Origin: a virus
Length of the DNA: 50,372 bases
IMG/VR virus record: IMGVR_UViG_3300037493_001371
Coordinates: 1-50,372 of that record
Reading direction: 5' to 3' (one strand)
Shown: positions 12,694 through 20,049 of the stretch, piece by piece
Layout: every line of letters begins with the position of its first letter
Numbering within the stretch: the first letter of the stretch is position 1
Made by a program: the position numbers and the translations under genes
The notes under the pieces: model-generated
Databases searched by the model: none
Told to the model about the DNA's origin: nothing
The model's input: only the letters and a program-made list of their open reading frames with translations

Positions 12694-13676
12694 TGGCAAT
12701 AATATATAGTTATCCAAAAGTTATTACATTAAATAACTCAGATCTATTAATAGGTTCTAGATTTGAAAACGAAGACGGGGGAGAAGCTAGGACTATTAGT
12801 TTTACAGCTGAAACTTTAGTAGAATTTGTTAATGCAAATGTTGCTCCTTCATTAGATCAAGTTTTAACAAATGGTAATGAATCATTACAAGACGCTAAAG
12901 TTGGTAGTATATTTTTATACAATACAAATGTTCCTTCAGGATTAGGATATGTGTATATTACGGGAGATAAAAATAGATTTAATTTCTATAATAATGCAGA
13001 TGTAAATTATGGATATATAGGACAAGACACTTTATCTTTAATAGATTCTGTTGTTCCTGCTCGCCAATTTCAAATTACTAAACCTGCCGCTATTGGAGCA
13101 AATAGAACGGCAACATTTCAAGATGCATCAGGAACTATTGCTTATTTGTCAGATATAACTAGCTATGGCTTAGCTACTCAATTAGCTAATTCAACCCCGA
13201 TAGCAAATACTACAACAAAGAGTACATTAAATGGTTCTTCTTATGCTGGTACATTATCAGTACCTGCAAACGGATTTAATGTTGCAGATTCTTTCAATGT
13301 TTATATGATGGGTCACATAAGTAACAATAATAATGTTGGTTTAACTATTACTATAGAAACAGTTGCTGGAGTCGTATTAGCGACTACGGGGCTTATGTCA
13401 TTAGCGGTTAGTTCAAATAATCATTGGGTATTAGATGCGGACTTTGTAATAAGAGCAATTGGCACAACTGGCACTGCTAGTATAATTACTGCTGGTAGTT
13501 TTGCCCACACTAAGTCCTCAAATAACAATCTTGAGACTTATAATTTTATAAGCGAAAACACTACAACATTTAATACAACTGTAACAAATGAATTAGTTAT
13601 AAAAGCACAGTGGGGCACCGCGTCTGCTTCTAATTCTATATATTCAAACGTATTCATTTTAAACAAAGTATATTAA
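12693..13676 (+). CDS. Fibre protein with jelly-roll head
   Basis: 327 residues. It shares the MAIIYSYP anchor with the protein at 9772. Residues 45-160 are a Gly/Asn-rich shaft. Residues about 185-327 look like a TNF-like or jelly-roll head (NSTPIANTTTKSTLNGSSYA, TGLMSLAVSSNNHWVLDADF), ending NELVIKAQWGTASASNSIYS, a C-terminal pattern common in phage fibre heads. Likely receptor-binding fibre. Confidence 0.7.
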   Translation: MAIIYSYPKVITLNNSDLLIGSRFENEDGGEARTISFTAETLVEFVNANVAPSLDQVLTNGNESLQDAKVGSIFLYNTNVPSGLGYVYITGDKNRFNFYNNADVNYGYIGQDTLSLIDSVVPARQFQITKPAAIGANRTATFQDASGTIAYLSDITSYGLATQLANSTPIANTTTKSTLNGSSYAGTLSVPANGFNVADSFNVYMMGHISNNNNVGLTITIETVAGVVLATTGLMSLAVSSNNHWVLDADFVIRAIGTTGTASIITAGSFAHTKSSNNNLETYNFISENTTTFNTTVTNELVIKAQWGTASASNSIYSNVFILNKVY

Positions 13677-13678
13677 TT

Positions 13679-13939
13679 ATGGAAATGCCAATATCATTTA
13701 AAGAGTTTTCTAAGGATCCTGTTAAAGGTTTATTATTCTTAGTAATACTTGCTGTTGGATATTTATATGTCGACAACAAGATGAACTATACTTCACAAAT
13801 AGATAAGTGTGGTATTAATGTAGAGCAACTAACAAAAAAAGTTGACAAACTTGACGAAAGATTAAAAAAATCAGATAGCACATTAGCAAGAGCTAGCGCT
13901 AAATTAGAAATGTTAAACGAAATTAAAGGACTTAAGTAA
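13679..13939 (+). CDS. Membrane-anchored coiled-coil protein (lysis cassette)
   Basis: 86 residues. One membrane helix at about residues 16-31 (GLLFLVILAVGYLYVD) is followed by a long coiled coil (VEQLTKKVDKLDERLKKSDS). The topology, a short cytoplasmic N-terminus with the coiled coil outside, fits an inner-membrane spanin or holin accessory. It overlaps the next gene by 1 nt and starts the lysis cassette. No catalytic motif. Function inferred from topology and neighbours. Confidence 0.6.
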   Translation: MEMPISFKEFSKDPVKGLLFLVILAVGYLYVDNKMNYTSQIDKCGINVEQLTKKVDKLDERLKKSDSTLARASAKLEMLNEIKGLK

Positions 13940-14298
13940 TGAAAAAATATATTATAATAATCATATTATGGTTCTTATTAGTTTCATGTGAAGAGACTGC
14001 TAAACATAAAGTAAAAGTAGAAAACACACCTATAGAATATGCTGATACTAAGAAGGTAGATAGTTTATTAGAAATGGTTGATGGATTTAAAATATCTGTT
14101 GATGAAGTTATTTACGAAAGAAATTCATTAGATGAAAAATTAATTTTAGTAAAAGAAGAACTAGCAACAACTAAAGATTCATTAGCCGCTGCAAATGAAA
14201 GAATAAAAGAATACAAGTATCCTAAAAAAAGATCGTTCTTTGATAAAGTACTTGGTAAAAATAAAGATTCAATAACAGTCATAGACACAATAAAATAA
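13939..14298 (+). CDS. Lipoprotein, outer-membrane spanin candidate
   Basis: 119 residues. The N-terminus MKKYIIIIILWFLLVSCEET is a lipoprotein signal peptide with a lipobox LVSC (Cys17 would be lipidated). A coiled-coil region follows (residues 70-98), then a basic tail. Lipoprotein plus coiled coil next to holin and endolysin genes suggests an outer-membrane spanin working with an inner-membrane partner (13679 or 14969). It is longer than typical Rz1 proteins. Confidence 0.6.
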   Translation: MKKYIIIIILWFLLVSCEETAKHKVKVENTPIEYADTKKVDSLLEMVDGFKISVDEVIYERNSLDEKLILVKEELATTKDSLAAANERIKEYKYPKKRSFFDKVLGKNKDSITVIDTIK

Positions 14299-14300
14299 TT

Positions 14301-14552
14301 ATGGGATTTTGGAAAGAATTAATTAGCGACGATAACACTATAAACGAAAAATCATTCGTTGGTGTGATTTCTTTTTTTATGATGGTGCTTGCTTTTCTAG
14401 TAGATATTATTACTGGAGTGTGGGGATCAAAATTAGTAATTGAGGAATTTATTTTTAATGGGTTTTTAATGTTAACTTCGGTAGTTTTTGGTATTGCTAC
14501 AGCTGGTAAAATTTTTAACAACAAAAAAAAGGAAAAAGATGCAACTGAGTAA
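14301..14552 (+). CDS. Holin candidate
   Basis: 83 residues with two hydrophobic helices (SFVGVISFFMMVLAFLVDII at about 18-37, and FIFNGFLMLTSVVFGIATAG at about 50-69) and a charged Lys-rich C-terminus (NNKKKEKDATE). Size, two-span topology and basic tail fit a class II holin, which would form the membrane lesion releasing the endolysin. Its last 14 nt overlap the endolysin start. No specific family name claimed. Confidence 0.7.
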   Translation: MGFWKELISDDNTINEKSFVGVISFFMMVLAFLVDIITGVWGSKLVIEEFIFNGFLMLTSVVFGIATAGKIFNNKKKEKDATE

Positions 14553-15000
14553 AAATTTAGATTTATCGGAAGTAATAAGAAGTGAAACTGCAAAAAGAAA
14601 AGGCATTAGTAACATGCCTACTCCTGAGCACATTGAAAACTTTAAAAAGTTAGCTGAGAACGTGTTTCAACCAATTAGAGATCATTTTGGTGTACCTATA
14701 CGTATTTCCTCAGGGTATAGAAGCAAAGCTCTTAATACTGCTATTGGCGGAAGTTTAAGTTCGCAGCATTGCCAAGGAGAAGCAATTGATATTGATATGG
14801 ATGGAACATCTATTACCAATGCTCAAATATTTAACTATATTAAAGATAATTTAATCTTTGATCAAATGATTTGGGAATTTGGTACAGATAAAAATCCAGA
14901 TTGGGTTCACGTTTCTTATGAATCAACAGGTAAACAAAGAAAGCAAATACTTAAAGCCGTAAAGGTTAATGGAAAAACAAGTTATGTTCCGTATAAGTAA
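14539..15000 (+). CDS. Endolysin: M15-family peptidoglycan peptidase
   Basis: 153 residues from the ATG at 14539, chosen because the longer frame would start inside the holin. The M15 peptidase core is visible: ISSGYRSKALNTAIGG (residues 56-71), the zinc ligands His77 and Asp84 in SSQHCQGEAIDID, and His124 in DWVHVS. Such enzymes cut D-Ala-D-Ala or L-Ala-D-Glu/DAP bonds of peptidoglycan. There is no signal peptide, so release depends on the holin. Position directly after the holin supports lysis function. Confidence 0.9.
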   Translation: MQLSKNLDLSEVIRSETAKRKGISNMPTPEHIENFKKLAENVFQPIRDHFGVPIRISSGYRSKALNTAIGGSLSSQHCQGEAIDIDMDGTSITNAQIFNYIKDNLIFDQMIWEFGTDKNPDWVHVSYESTGKQRKQILKAVKVNGKTSYVPYK

Positions 15001-15319
15001 TTTCATAAAGCAACAATGGCTGGGTAGTTTTTTAATTGTATTATTTATTCTATTCTTATTATATGGGATAGGGCAGAACAATGAGTTGAAAAAAGAAAAG
15101 CAACGTCTTGAAAAAGAGATTGAAGCTTTAGAGGAAAGAGAACAATTACATTGGGATAAATTAGATACATTAAGACTAGGTAGAAATACAATCATTGAGA
15201 AACAAAAAACTTTAATACGGGTAGAACATGACACAATTAAAATTATTGATACTATTGCTTTTAGTAAGCTTCAAGAGTTTTTCTCAAACCGATACAATCA
15301 AAAAGATAGTATTAAATGA
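14969..15319 (+). CDS. Inner-membrane spanin (Rz-like) candidate
   Basis: 116 residues (a second ATG five codons in is also possible). One membrane helix (LGSFLIVLFILFLLYGIG, about residues 18-35) is followed by a long charged coiled coil (LKKEKQRLEKEIEALEEREQ). This is the Rz architecture: N-terminal anchor and periplasmic coiled coil. The start overlaps the endolysin end, and the last 92 nt overlap the next gene in another frame, recalling nested Rz/Rz1 pairs. Confidence 0.65.
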   Translation: MEKQVMFRISNFIKQQWLGSFLIVLFILFLLYGIGQNNELKKEKQRLEKEIEALEEREQLHWDKLDTLRLGRNTIIEKQKTLIRVEHDTIKIIDTIAFSKLQEFFSNRYNQKDSIK

Positions 15320-15695
15320 GAACACAGCTCGAGAAGTAGTTAAAGATATTGTTAAAGGAGATTTGTGTAAACAAAAATTGATCCTTAAGGACGAAGAAAT
15401 TAAAAACCTACAGGAACAAAACGATGAACTATCAGAAATTATAAAAATCAAAGATAGTATACTTTCTAAAAAGGATGAAATTATAACTATTCAAGATAAA
15501 GCTATTGGTTGGTGGGAAAAACCAAAATTAAATGGATACATAGGTACAAGGGCTATAAATAGTAATATGGCAGCTCCTTGTTTATCTGCAACAGCGGTAT
15601 TAAGTTTTAATAAAATAAGCGCAGGAGTACAATATATAATGCAACCTAATAATACTTCTACGTATGTAGTTATTGTTGAATATAAATTATTTTAA
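15228..15695 (+). CDS. Exported coiled-coil plus beta-domain protein
   Basis: 155 residues. The N-terminus (MTQLKLLILLLLVSFKSFSQ) is a clear signal peptide, cleavage likely after SFSQ. Next comes a coiled coil (KLILKDEEIKNLQEQNDELS). The last 60 residues look beta-rich (GYIGTRAINSNM, AVLSFNKISAGVQYIM, VVIVEYKLF), perhaps an outer-membrane-interacting domain. There is no lipobox Cys. Overlap with the Rz-like gene suggests the outer partner of a spanin pair. Confidence 0.6.
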   Translation: MTQLKLLILLLLVSFKSFSQTDTIKKIVLNENTAREVVKDIVKGDLCKQKLILKDEEIKNLQEQNDELSEIIKIKDSILSKKDEIITIQDKAIGWWEKPKLNGYIGTRAINSNMAAPCLSATAVLSFNKISAGVQYIMQPNNTSTYVVIVEYKLF

Positions 15696-15699
15696 AATA

Positions 15700-15843
15700 A
15701 TGGCAAATCAAAAATCATCTCAGAGTTCTGCTAAACTTGTTAAGAAGAATATAAGCAGACCAGGAGTTCATGCTAAATCAAAAACGTCGGCGCTGAAGTC
15801 TTCTAAAAATTATACAAAAAAATATAAAGGTCAAGGCAGGTAA
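15700..15843 (+). CDS. 47-residue basic RPGVHAKSKTS protein
   Basis: ATG at 15700-15702, stop at 15841-15843. The protein (MANQKSSQSSAKLVKKNISR, then PGVHAKSKTSALKSSKNYTK ending KGQGR) is extremely basic. The RPGVxAKxKTSxxKxSKNYxKxYxGQGR pattern recurs as a micro-protein in Bacteroidota phages, to my recollection. Probably nucleic-acid bound, perhaps packaged; no function known. It precedes the chaperonin genes. Confidence 0.7.
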   Translation: MANQKSSQSSAKLVKKNISRPGVHAKSKTSALKSSKNYTKKYKGQGR

Positions 15844-15892
15844 AAATTACTTAAAATAAGTAATATATATATTAAATTAAATTCAATTAAAT

Positions 15893-17455
15893 ATGTCAGA
15901 TGAAATAGTAAAGAATCTCAGCTTTGGTAACGAAGCACGAGATAATGTATTTGCCGGTATAACAAAGTTAACTAAAGCAGTTAGCTCAACATTAGGAGCC
16001 GGTGGAAAATGCGTAATGTTGGAAGACAGTAAAGGTAGACCGTTAATTACAAAAGACGGGGTTACAGTTGCAGACAGTATTACATTATTAGATCCTGTAG
16101 AAAATATGGGTGCAAGGCTTTTAAAAGAAGCAGCTAGGAAAACAGTTAAAGAAGCTGGCGATGGTACAACTACCGCAACGGTATTAGCACATGCAATTTT
16201 AGAAGAAGCTTATGCAATTCAAGATACTGTAAGTTCAAGAGATTTAAAAAACGGTATTGAGACTACAGTAGATAAAGTTATAGAATATTTAGAATCTATT
16301 AAAGTTCCCGTAACTGGAGATATGATAGATCACATTGCCACTATATCAACAAACAACGATCCAGTACTTGGTAAAATTATTGGTGATGCTTTTAGAGCAG
16401 TTGGTGAAACTGGTATTGTTATGATGGAATCATCAGCAAATCCAGAAACAGAAATAGAAATTATAGATGGTGTACAATATGATAAAGGATTAGTAAATTC
16501 AAACTTTATCACAAACCCAAATAAAAGAATTGCCGAATTAGAAAATCCATTAGTATTGATTGTTGAATCACCAGTGGAATCTATTCGTCAGATACAATCA
16601 GTTTTAGAATATGTAATAAAGAATAACAAACCGTTATTAATTATTGCAGACATGGAACAAACTGTACTATCTGCTTTAGCAATGAATAAAGTTAAAGGTA
16701 ATATAAAGGTTAACGTTATCAATGCGCCTACTTATGGTATCACAAAAAAGGATACCTTAATGGATCTTGCTTTATTAACTGGAGCTACAATTATAAATGA
16801 AGATCTAGGAGACGATATGGATCTTATAGATATTGAATGTTTAGGTAACTGTTTGAAAGCAATAACAGATGACAGCGAAACAATATTACACGTTGGTGAA
16901 ACAAAAGAAGAAGTGCAAGAATTAATTGATGAGTTAAATTCGCAATTAAAAGATGCAACTGCTCCTGGTGATGTTATTAGATTAGAAAGAAGATTAGCTA
17001 GACTATCGGCAAAAGTTGCTGTTGTAAAAGTAGGTGCTGGATCTGATTTAGAATTAAAAGAAAAAGCTGATAGGGTTGAAGACGCAATTTGCGCAACCAA
17101 AGCAGCGATTAAAGAAGGAATTGTTCCAGGTGGAGGAATTGCTCTTTTAGATGCTTCAAAAAATGTCTTAACCACAAACAACGGAGGCATTGCTCTTCTA
17201 AGAGCCATTAAAGCTCCGTTTAAGACAATATTAAGTAATGCTGGTATTGATCATCCAGGAGATGATTGGAATCGCTTAGAAGGCTCTGGATTAAATGCCG
17301 TAACCGGTGAACAAGTGAACATGATAGAAGCAGGAATTATTGATCCTCTATCTGTTACTAAGAGCGCATTAAAAAATGCAGCATCCGTAGCTGTTACAAT
17401 ATTATCAACCGATTGTGTAATTAATAATTTAAGAGTTAATGAGAGCAATAGGTAA
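15893..17455 (+). CDS. groEL: GroEL-type chaperonin (60 kDa)
   Basis: 520 residues, near full length (E. coli GroEL has 548), with all three domains. ATP-site motifs are intact: KDGVTVA (54-60, Asp55), GDGTTTATVLA (89-99, Asp90) and RVEDAICATK with Asp397, the equivalent of catalytic Asp398, followed by EGIVPGGGIALL. The apical domain is recognisable (GVQYDKGLVNSNFI, KPLLIIADME). The Gly-Gly-Met tail of bacterial GroEL is missing; the protein ends VINNLRVNESNR. It would form an ATP-driven ring folding phage proteins such as capsid or fibre subunits. The GroES-like gene overlaps its end by 17 nt. Confidence 0.97.
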   Translation: MSDEIVKNLSFGNEARDNVFAGITKLTKAVSSTLGAGGKCVMLEDSKGRPLITKDGVTVADSITLLDPVENMGARLLKEAARKTVKEAGDGTTTATVLAHAILEEAYAIQDTVSSRDLKNGIETTVDKVIEYLESIKVPVTGDMIDHIATISTNNDPVLGKIIGDAFRAVGETGIVMMESSANPETEIEIIDGVQYDKGLVNSNFITNPNKRIAELENPLVLIVESPVESIRQIQSVLEYVIKNNKPLLIIADMEQTVLSALAMNKVKGNIKVNVINAPTYGITKKDTLMDLALLTGATIINEDLGDDMDLIDIECLGNCLKAITDDSETILHVGETKEEVQELIDELNSQLKDATAPGDVIRLERRLARLSAKVAVVKVGAGSDLELKEKADRVEDAICATKAAIKEGIVPGGGIALLDASKNVLTTNNGGIALLRAIKAPFKTILSNAGIDHPGDDWNRLEGSGLNAVTGEQVNMIEAGIIDPLSVTKSALKNAASVAVTILSTDCVINNLRVNESNR

Positions 17456-17699
17456 TAATATAGTGATACTTCCGAAAAAAGTAGGATTATCAAAAACAGA
17501 AAGCGGTTTATTATTAAAAGAAAAAGATAAAGAGAATATACGTTATAAAGAAGCTATTGTAGTTTCTGTAAGTGAGGATATTAAATGTTTAAAAGAAGCG
17601 GATGTTATTTATTATGACAAATCAGCTGGACATGGAATAGAATTTGAAGGTCAGGATTACCAGGTTATAAGATTACAAGATGTCGTAATAGTTATATGA
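17439..17699 (+). CDS. groES: GroES-like co-chaperonin (cpn10)
   Basis: 86 residues (GroES has 97). The pattern MRAIGNNIVILPKKVG, a mobile-loop-like segment SKTESGLLLKE (residues 18-28), a central VSVSEDIKC, then ADVIYYDKSAGHGIEF and a C-terminal strand RLQDVVIVI follow the cpn10 order. Divergence is strong, but overlap with groEL makes the call convincing. It would cap the phage chaperonin ring or the host one, as gp31 of T4 does. Gene order groEL-groES is the reverse of the usual bacterial operon. Confidence 0.85.
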   Translation: MRAIGNNIVILPKKVGLSKTESGLLLKEKDKENIRYKEAIVVSVSEDIKCLKEADVIYYDKSAGHGIEFEGQDYQVIRLQDVVIVI

Positions 17700-18142
17700 G
17701 AAAGTTAGAAGCAAAGGATATAAAAGATCTTGGCTTATTAAAACATTATAGATTAATACGCAAATGGGCTTGTAGAAATTATGATCTTACGGATGCTGAT
17801 TTAGAATTATTAGTATATTTTGATTGCATGGAGTTTTTTACCAAGCAAGATTATAAGGTAGGTACTTACGCATATAGTTGGGACAATAAGCGCTGGAACA
17901 ATTTGTTAAAAGAAGGATGGATAGTAGTATGGCGAAATAGAAATCATACAACCCAGAAATACAACATATATAAAGTTTCATTCAAGTGCAAACAACTGAT
18001 AAGTCGAATGTACCGTATAATGCTTGGGGTAGAAGATATACCAACTACTCCACGAAGTAACAAAATAATGAAAAATAATACTTATACAGATATAGTATTA
18101 CGATCAGCAATAAATAATGTAAATAAAGATAAAACAAGATGA
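17696..18142 (+). CDS. MarR-like winged-helix DNA-binding protein
   Basis: 148 residues. A helical N-terminal half (LLKHYRLIRKWACRNYDLTD, then DLELLVYFDCMEFFTKQDY) is followed by what looks like a recognition helix and wing (WDNKRWNNLLKEGWIVVWRN, HTTQKYNIYKVS), then another helix and GVEDIPTTPRSNK. I recognise this as a MarR-like winged helix common near structural genes of Bacteroidota phages. It may regulate late transcription. Start overlaps the groES stop (ATGA). Confidence 0.7.
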   Translation: MRKLEAKDIKDLGLLKHYRLIRKWACRNYDLTDADLELLVYFDCMEFFTKQDYKVGTYAYSWDNKRWNNLLKEGWIVVWRNRNHTTQKYNIYKVSFKCKQLISRMYRIMLGVEDIPTTPRSNKIMKNNTYTDIVLRSAINNVNKDKTR

Positions 18143-18411
18143 GATACAACAGTGCCTTAGGCAATCCAAAGTATGATCCAAGTGTTATGCCGTCAGGCGA
18201 TACATCAACACTTGGTTTAACAGGGGATACTTTCCCACAAACTCCGATTACGTCAGAGCCAAGAACTTATAATCCTGGAATAAAACCAACTGGTGCTCCT
18301 GTTAATTTTAATCCAAAAGCACAGGCAAATATGACAGGTATGTTTGGTATGCCAGCTCAAGGCGCTTATGATAGAACCTTACCGGTTCCTCCAACAGTTC
18401 AAAAGTATTAA
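18139..18411 (+). CDS. Pro-rich hypothetical protein
   Basis: 90 residues, low in charge and rich in Pro, Gly, Asn and Thr (MRYNSALGNPKYDPSVMPSG, TYNPGIKPTGAPVNFNPKAQ), ending PVPPTVQKY; probably largely disordered. Start overlaps the preceding stop (ATGA). Likely a minor virion or assembly protein, by neighbourhood only. Confidence 0.6.
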   Translation: MRYNSALGNPKYDPSVMPSGDTSTLGLTGDTFPQTPITSEPRTYNPGIKPTGAPVNFNPKAQANMTGMFGMPAQGAYDRTLPVPPTVQKY

Positions 18412-18434
18412 TAGATTAATAACAAATATAAGGT

Positions 18435-18638
18435 ATGAGAAAAATAACACCAGCTGTTAAAAGAATAGAAAATAACGGCATAACAGGAGCAAACGCTTTA
18501 TGGGATGGTCCATTAGACATGACTGGTTTCCCAATGGGTAAAGGTTCTAGTAATGGAAAAGATGGGATGGAAATTAAAAAAACTCCAACTATGTATCACG
18601 CGGCTCCTATTACTCAGAGAGCGAAATGTAAACTTTAA
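18435..18638 (+). CDS. Hypothetical small basic protein
   Basis: 67 residues (MRKITPAVKRIENNGITGAN, then DGPLDMTGFPMGKGSSNGKD) ending in QRAKCKL. Gly/Lys-rich, no membrane segment. The stop overlaps the next start (TTTAATGG). No family known to me; similar short Gly/Met/Pro-rich proteins sit beside structural genes in related phages. Confidence 0.6.
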   Translation: MRKITPAVKRIENNGITGANALWDGPLDMTGFPMGKGSSNGKDGMEIKKTPTMYHAAPITQRAKCKL

Positions 18639-18799
18639 TGGACGCAACTGATATTAAACTATACGGATTAAACGTAGTAGCGTTATCTTTGTCAATGACA
18701 AATTTAGAACCAGCTTTAAAAGTAATTCTTCTTGTACTTTCTATTGGTTATACAGCAATTAGAATATACAGTCACTTTGAAGATAAAACAAAGAAATAA
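18638..18799 (+). CDS. 53-residue membrane protein, holin-like
   Basis: ATG at 18638-18640, TAA at 18797-18799. The sequence MDATDIKLYGLNVVALSLSM then LEPALKVILLVLSIGYTAIR has two hydrophobic stretches and a charged tail (HFEDKTKK). Small two-helix proteins of this form recur in Bacteroidota phages next to structural genes. A second holin or a membrane-active infection protein is possible. Confidence 0.65.
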   Translation: MDATDIKLYGLNVVALSLSMTNLEPALKVILLVLSIGYTAIRIYSHFEDKTKK

Positions 18800-18823
18800 A
18801 ATAAATAATTAAAAAAAAATATA

Positions 18824-19258
18824 ATGAGAAACCCAGCCCAAAAAGTTGTTGACAAAGCAAAACCAAGTAAAACTCCCGGAACAGTGAAAGAAAAATTAAC
18901 AGCTAAAAAAGAGGCTATTAATAATGCAGCTAAGCCAAAGCCAACTACAACTGGGACAATTAGAGAAAAACTTGCAGCAAAAAAAGCAGCATCCGCTCCA
19001 GCTAGTGTAAAACCGGCAACAATTAAAGAAAAACTTGCAGCAAAAAAACAAACAACTGGTCCAGCAACACCTCCAGCTCAAGTTAAACCAGTATCGGCTT
19101 CAGTTGTACCAACGCCAGCTATGCAAAAGAAAAAAATGGTAAGCAAAAAAACTGCTTATGATATTAAAGAAGCTAGTAATCCAAAGTTAAAAGCAAGTGC
19201 TAGAAAAAACTATGCGATGAATGCTGAAGCATCTATGAAAAACAAAAAGAAAAAATAA
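18824..19258 (+). CDS. Lys/Ala/Pro-rich repeat protein
   Basis: 144 residues, highly basic. Three copies of a nine-residue unit occur: VKEKLTAKK (residues about 22-30), IREKLAAKK (about 46-54) and IKEKLAAKK (about 67-75), separated by Pro/Thr-rich linkers. The C-terminus (NPKLKASARKNYAMNAEASM then KNKKKK) is basic too. It resembles histone-tail or H1-like proteins and may compact or guide DNA in the capsid. Confidence 0.65.
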   Translation: MRNPAQKVVDKAKPSKTPGTVKEKLTAKKEAINNAAKPKPTTTGTIREKLAAKKAASAPASVKPATIKEKLAAKKQTTGPATPPAQVKPVSASVVPTPAMQKKKMVSKKTAYDIKEASNPKLKASARKNYAMNAEASMKNKKKK

Positions 19259-19288
19259 TTAATTAATCAACTAACAAACAAAAACCAA

Positions 19289-19624
19289 ATGGCAAATTTT
19301 ATTACCGTACCATCAACTGACACAGGTTATGCTACAGCAACTATTCCTAACGGAGGACCTATTCAATTACCAGTAGCTTTAATCTTCGATGTAAAGCAAA
19401 CTGCTGCAACTACAACTGTTGTTTACTTTGACAATAGATTAGGAGCTGGACAAAAAACACTTACTTTAACACACTCTTCTACAGCTGCTGCTGGAACTGC
19501 TCCATTAGTTGCTAATGCAATTTATGCTGCTATGGCTGCTGCACCAGGTGGAGTTTTTGTACCTGTTTCAATGCCTGTTGTTAACGACGTGCAAATCGTT
19601 GTAACAGACGCTCTTTACGCATAA
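19289..19624 (+). CDS. Probable abundant minor virion protein
   Basis: 111 residues, uncharged and Ala/Thr/Val-rich (MANFITVPSTDTGYATATIP, PLVANAIYAAMAAAPGGVFV), probably a beta-sandwich. Codon use (GCT for Ala, TTA, ACT, AAC) is like the major capsid gene and unlike its neighbours, and it is followed by its own hairpin terminator. I infer a high-copy structural protein such as a capsid decoration protein. Confidence 0.6.
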   Translation: MANFITVPSTDTGYATATIPNGGPIQLPVALIFDVKQTAATTTVVYFDNRLGAGQKTLTLTHSSTAAAGTAPLVANAIYAAMAAAPGGVFVPVSMPVVNDVQIVVTDALYA

Positions 19625-19637
19625 TAACCTTTTTTAG

Positions 19638-19668
19638 ATTCCCTATAGGTATTATATTTATAGGGAAT
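19638..19668 (+). terminator. Hairpin terminator after 19289 gene
   Basis: Arms ATTCCCTATA (19638-19647) and TATAGGGAAT (19659-19668) pair perfectly around an 11-nt loop, 14 nt after the stop codon. A TTTTTT run precedes the stem on the + strand, so it could also stop leftward transcripts. Confidence 0.75.
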
Positions 19669-19693
19669 TTAATACTATATAAATAATTTATAT

Positions 19694-20008
19694 ATGGCAT
19701 TTAAAATGACTGGTCCTCCTTATAATGTGCAGAATACGCCAATATACAGTAAGGATATGGATGACAATATTTTAGGTATGGCACAGTCTAATGGTACTAT
19801 ATTAGTAAATAAAGACATATCTCCATTAGAATTAAAAAAGAATAAAACGGTAGAACACGAGCTTGTTCACATCGATCAAATGAAACGAGGTGATTTAGGC
19901 TATGATGAAAATAATGTTTTCTGGAAAGGAAAAGCATATTCTAGATCTAAAATGAAAGAAGGCTCTAAAAAACTACCTTGGGAGATGGAAGCTTATAAAA
20001 AGCAATAA
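19694..20008 (+). CDS. Small HExxH zinc metalloprotease
   Basis: 104 residues. The sequence TVEHELVHIDQMKRGDLGYD gives a clear HExxH motif (His55, Glu56, His59), and LPWEMEAYKK supplies a likely third ligand (Glu97 or Glu99). The HExxHxxQ...PxExEA pattern fits small gluzincins. No signal peptide or pro-domain. It could be a capsid-maturation or cell-entry protease; substrate unknown. Flanked by a terminator and a secreted-protein gene. Confidence 0.75.
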   Translation: MAFKMTGPPYNVQNTPIYSKDMDDNILGMAQSNGTILVNKDISPLELKKNKTVEHELVHIDQMKRGDLGYDENNVFWKGKAYSRSKMKEGSKKLPWEMEAYKKQ

Positions 20009-20049
20009 ACTTACGTAATAATAATATTATAACTTAAATTTAATTTATT

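Noticed and set aside
16732-17208. Leftward 158-codon frame within groEL
   Set aside because: Antisense to a clearly conserved chaperonin gene; no independent support.
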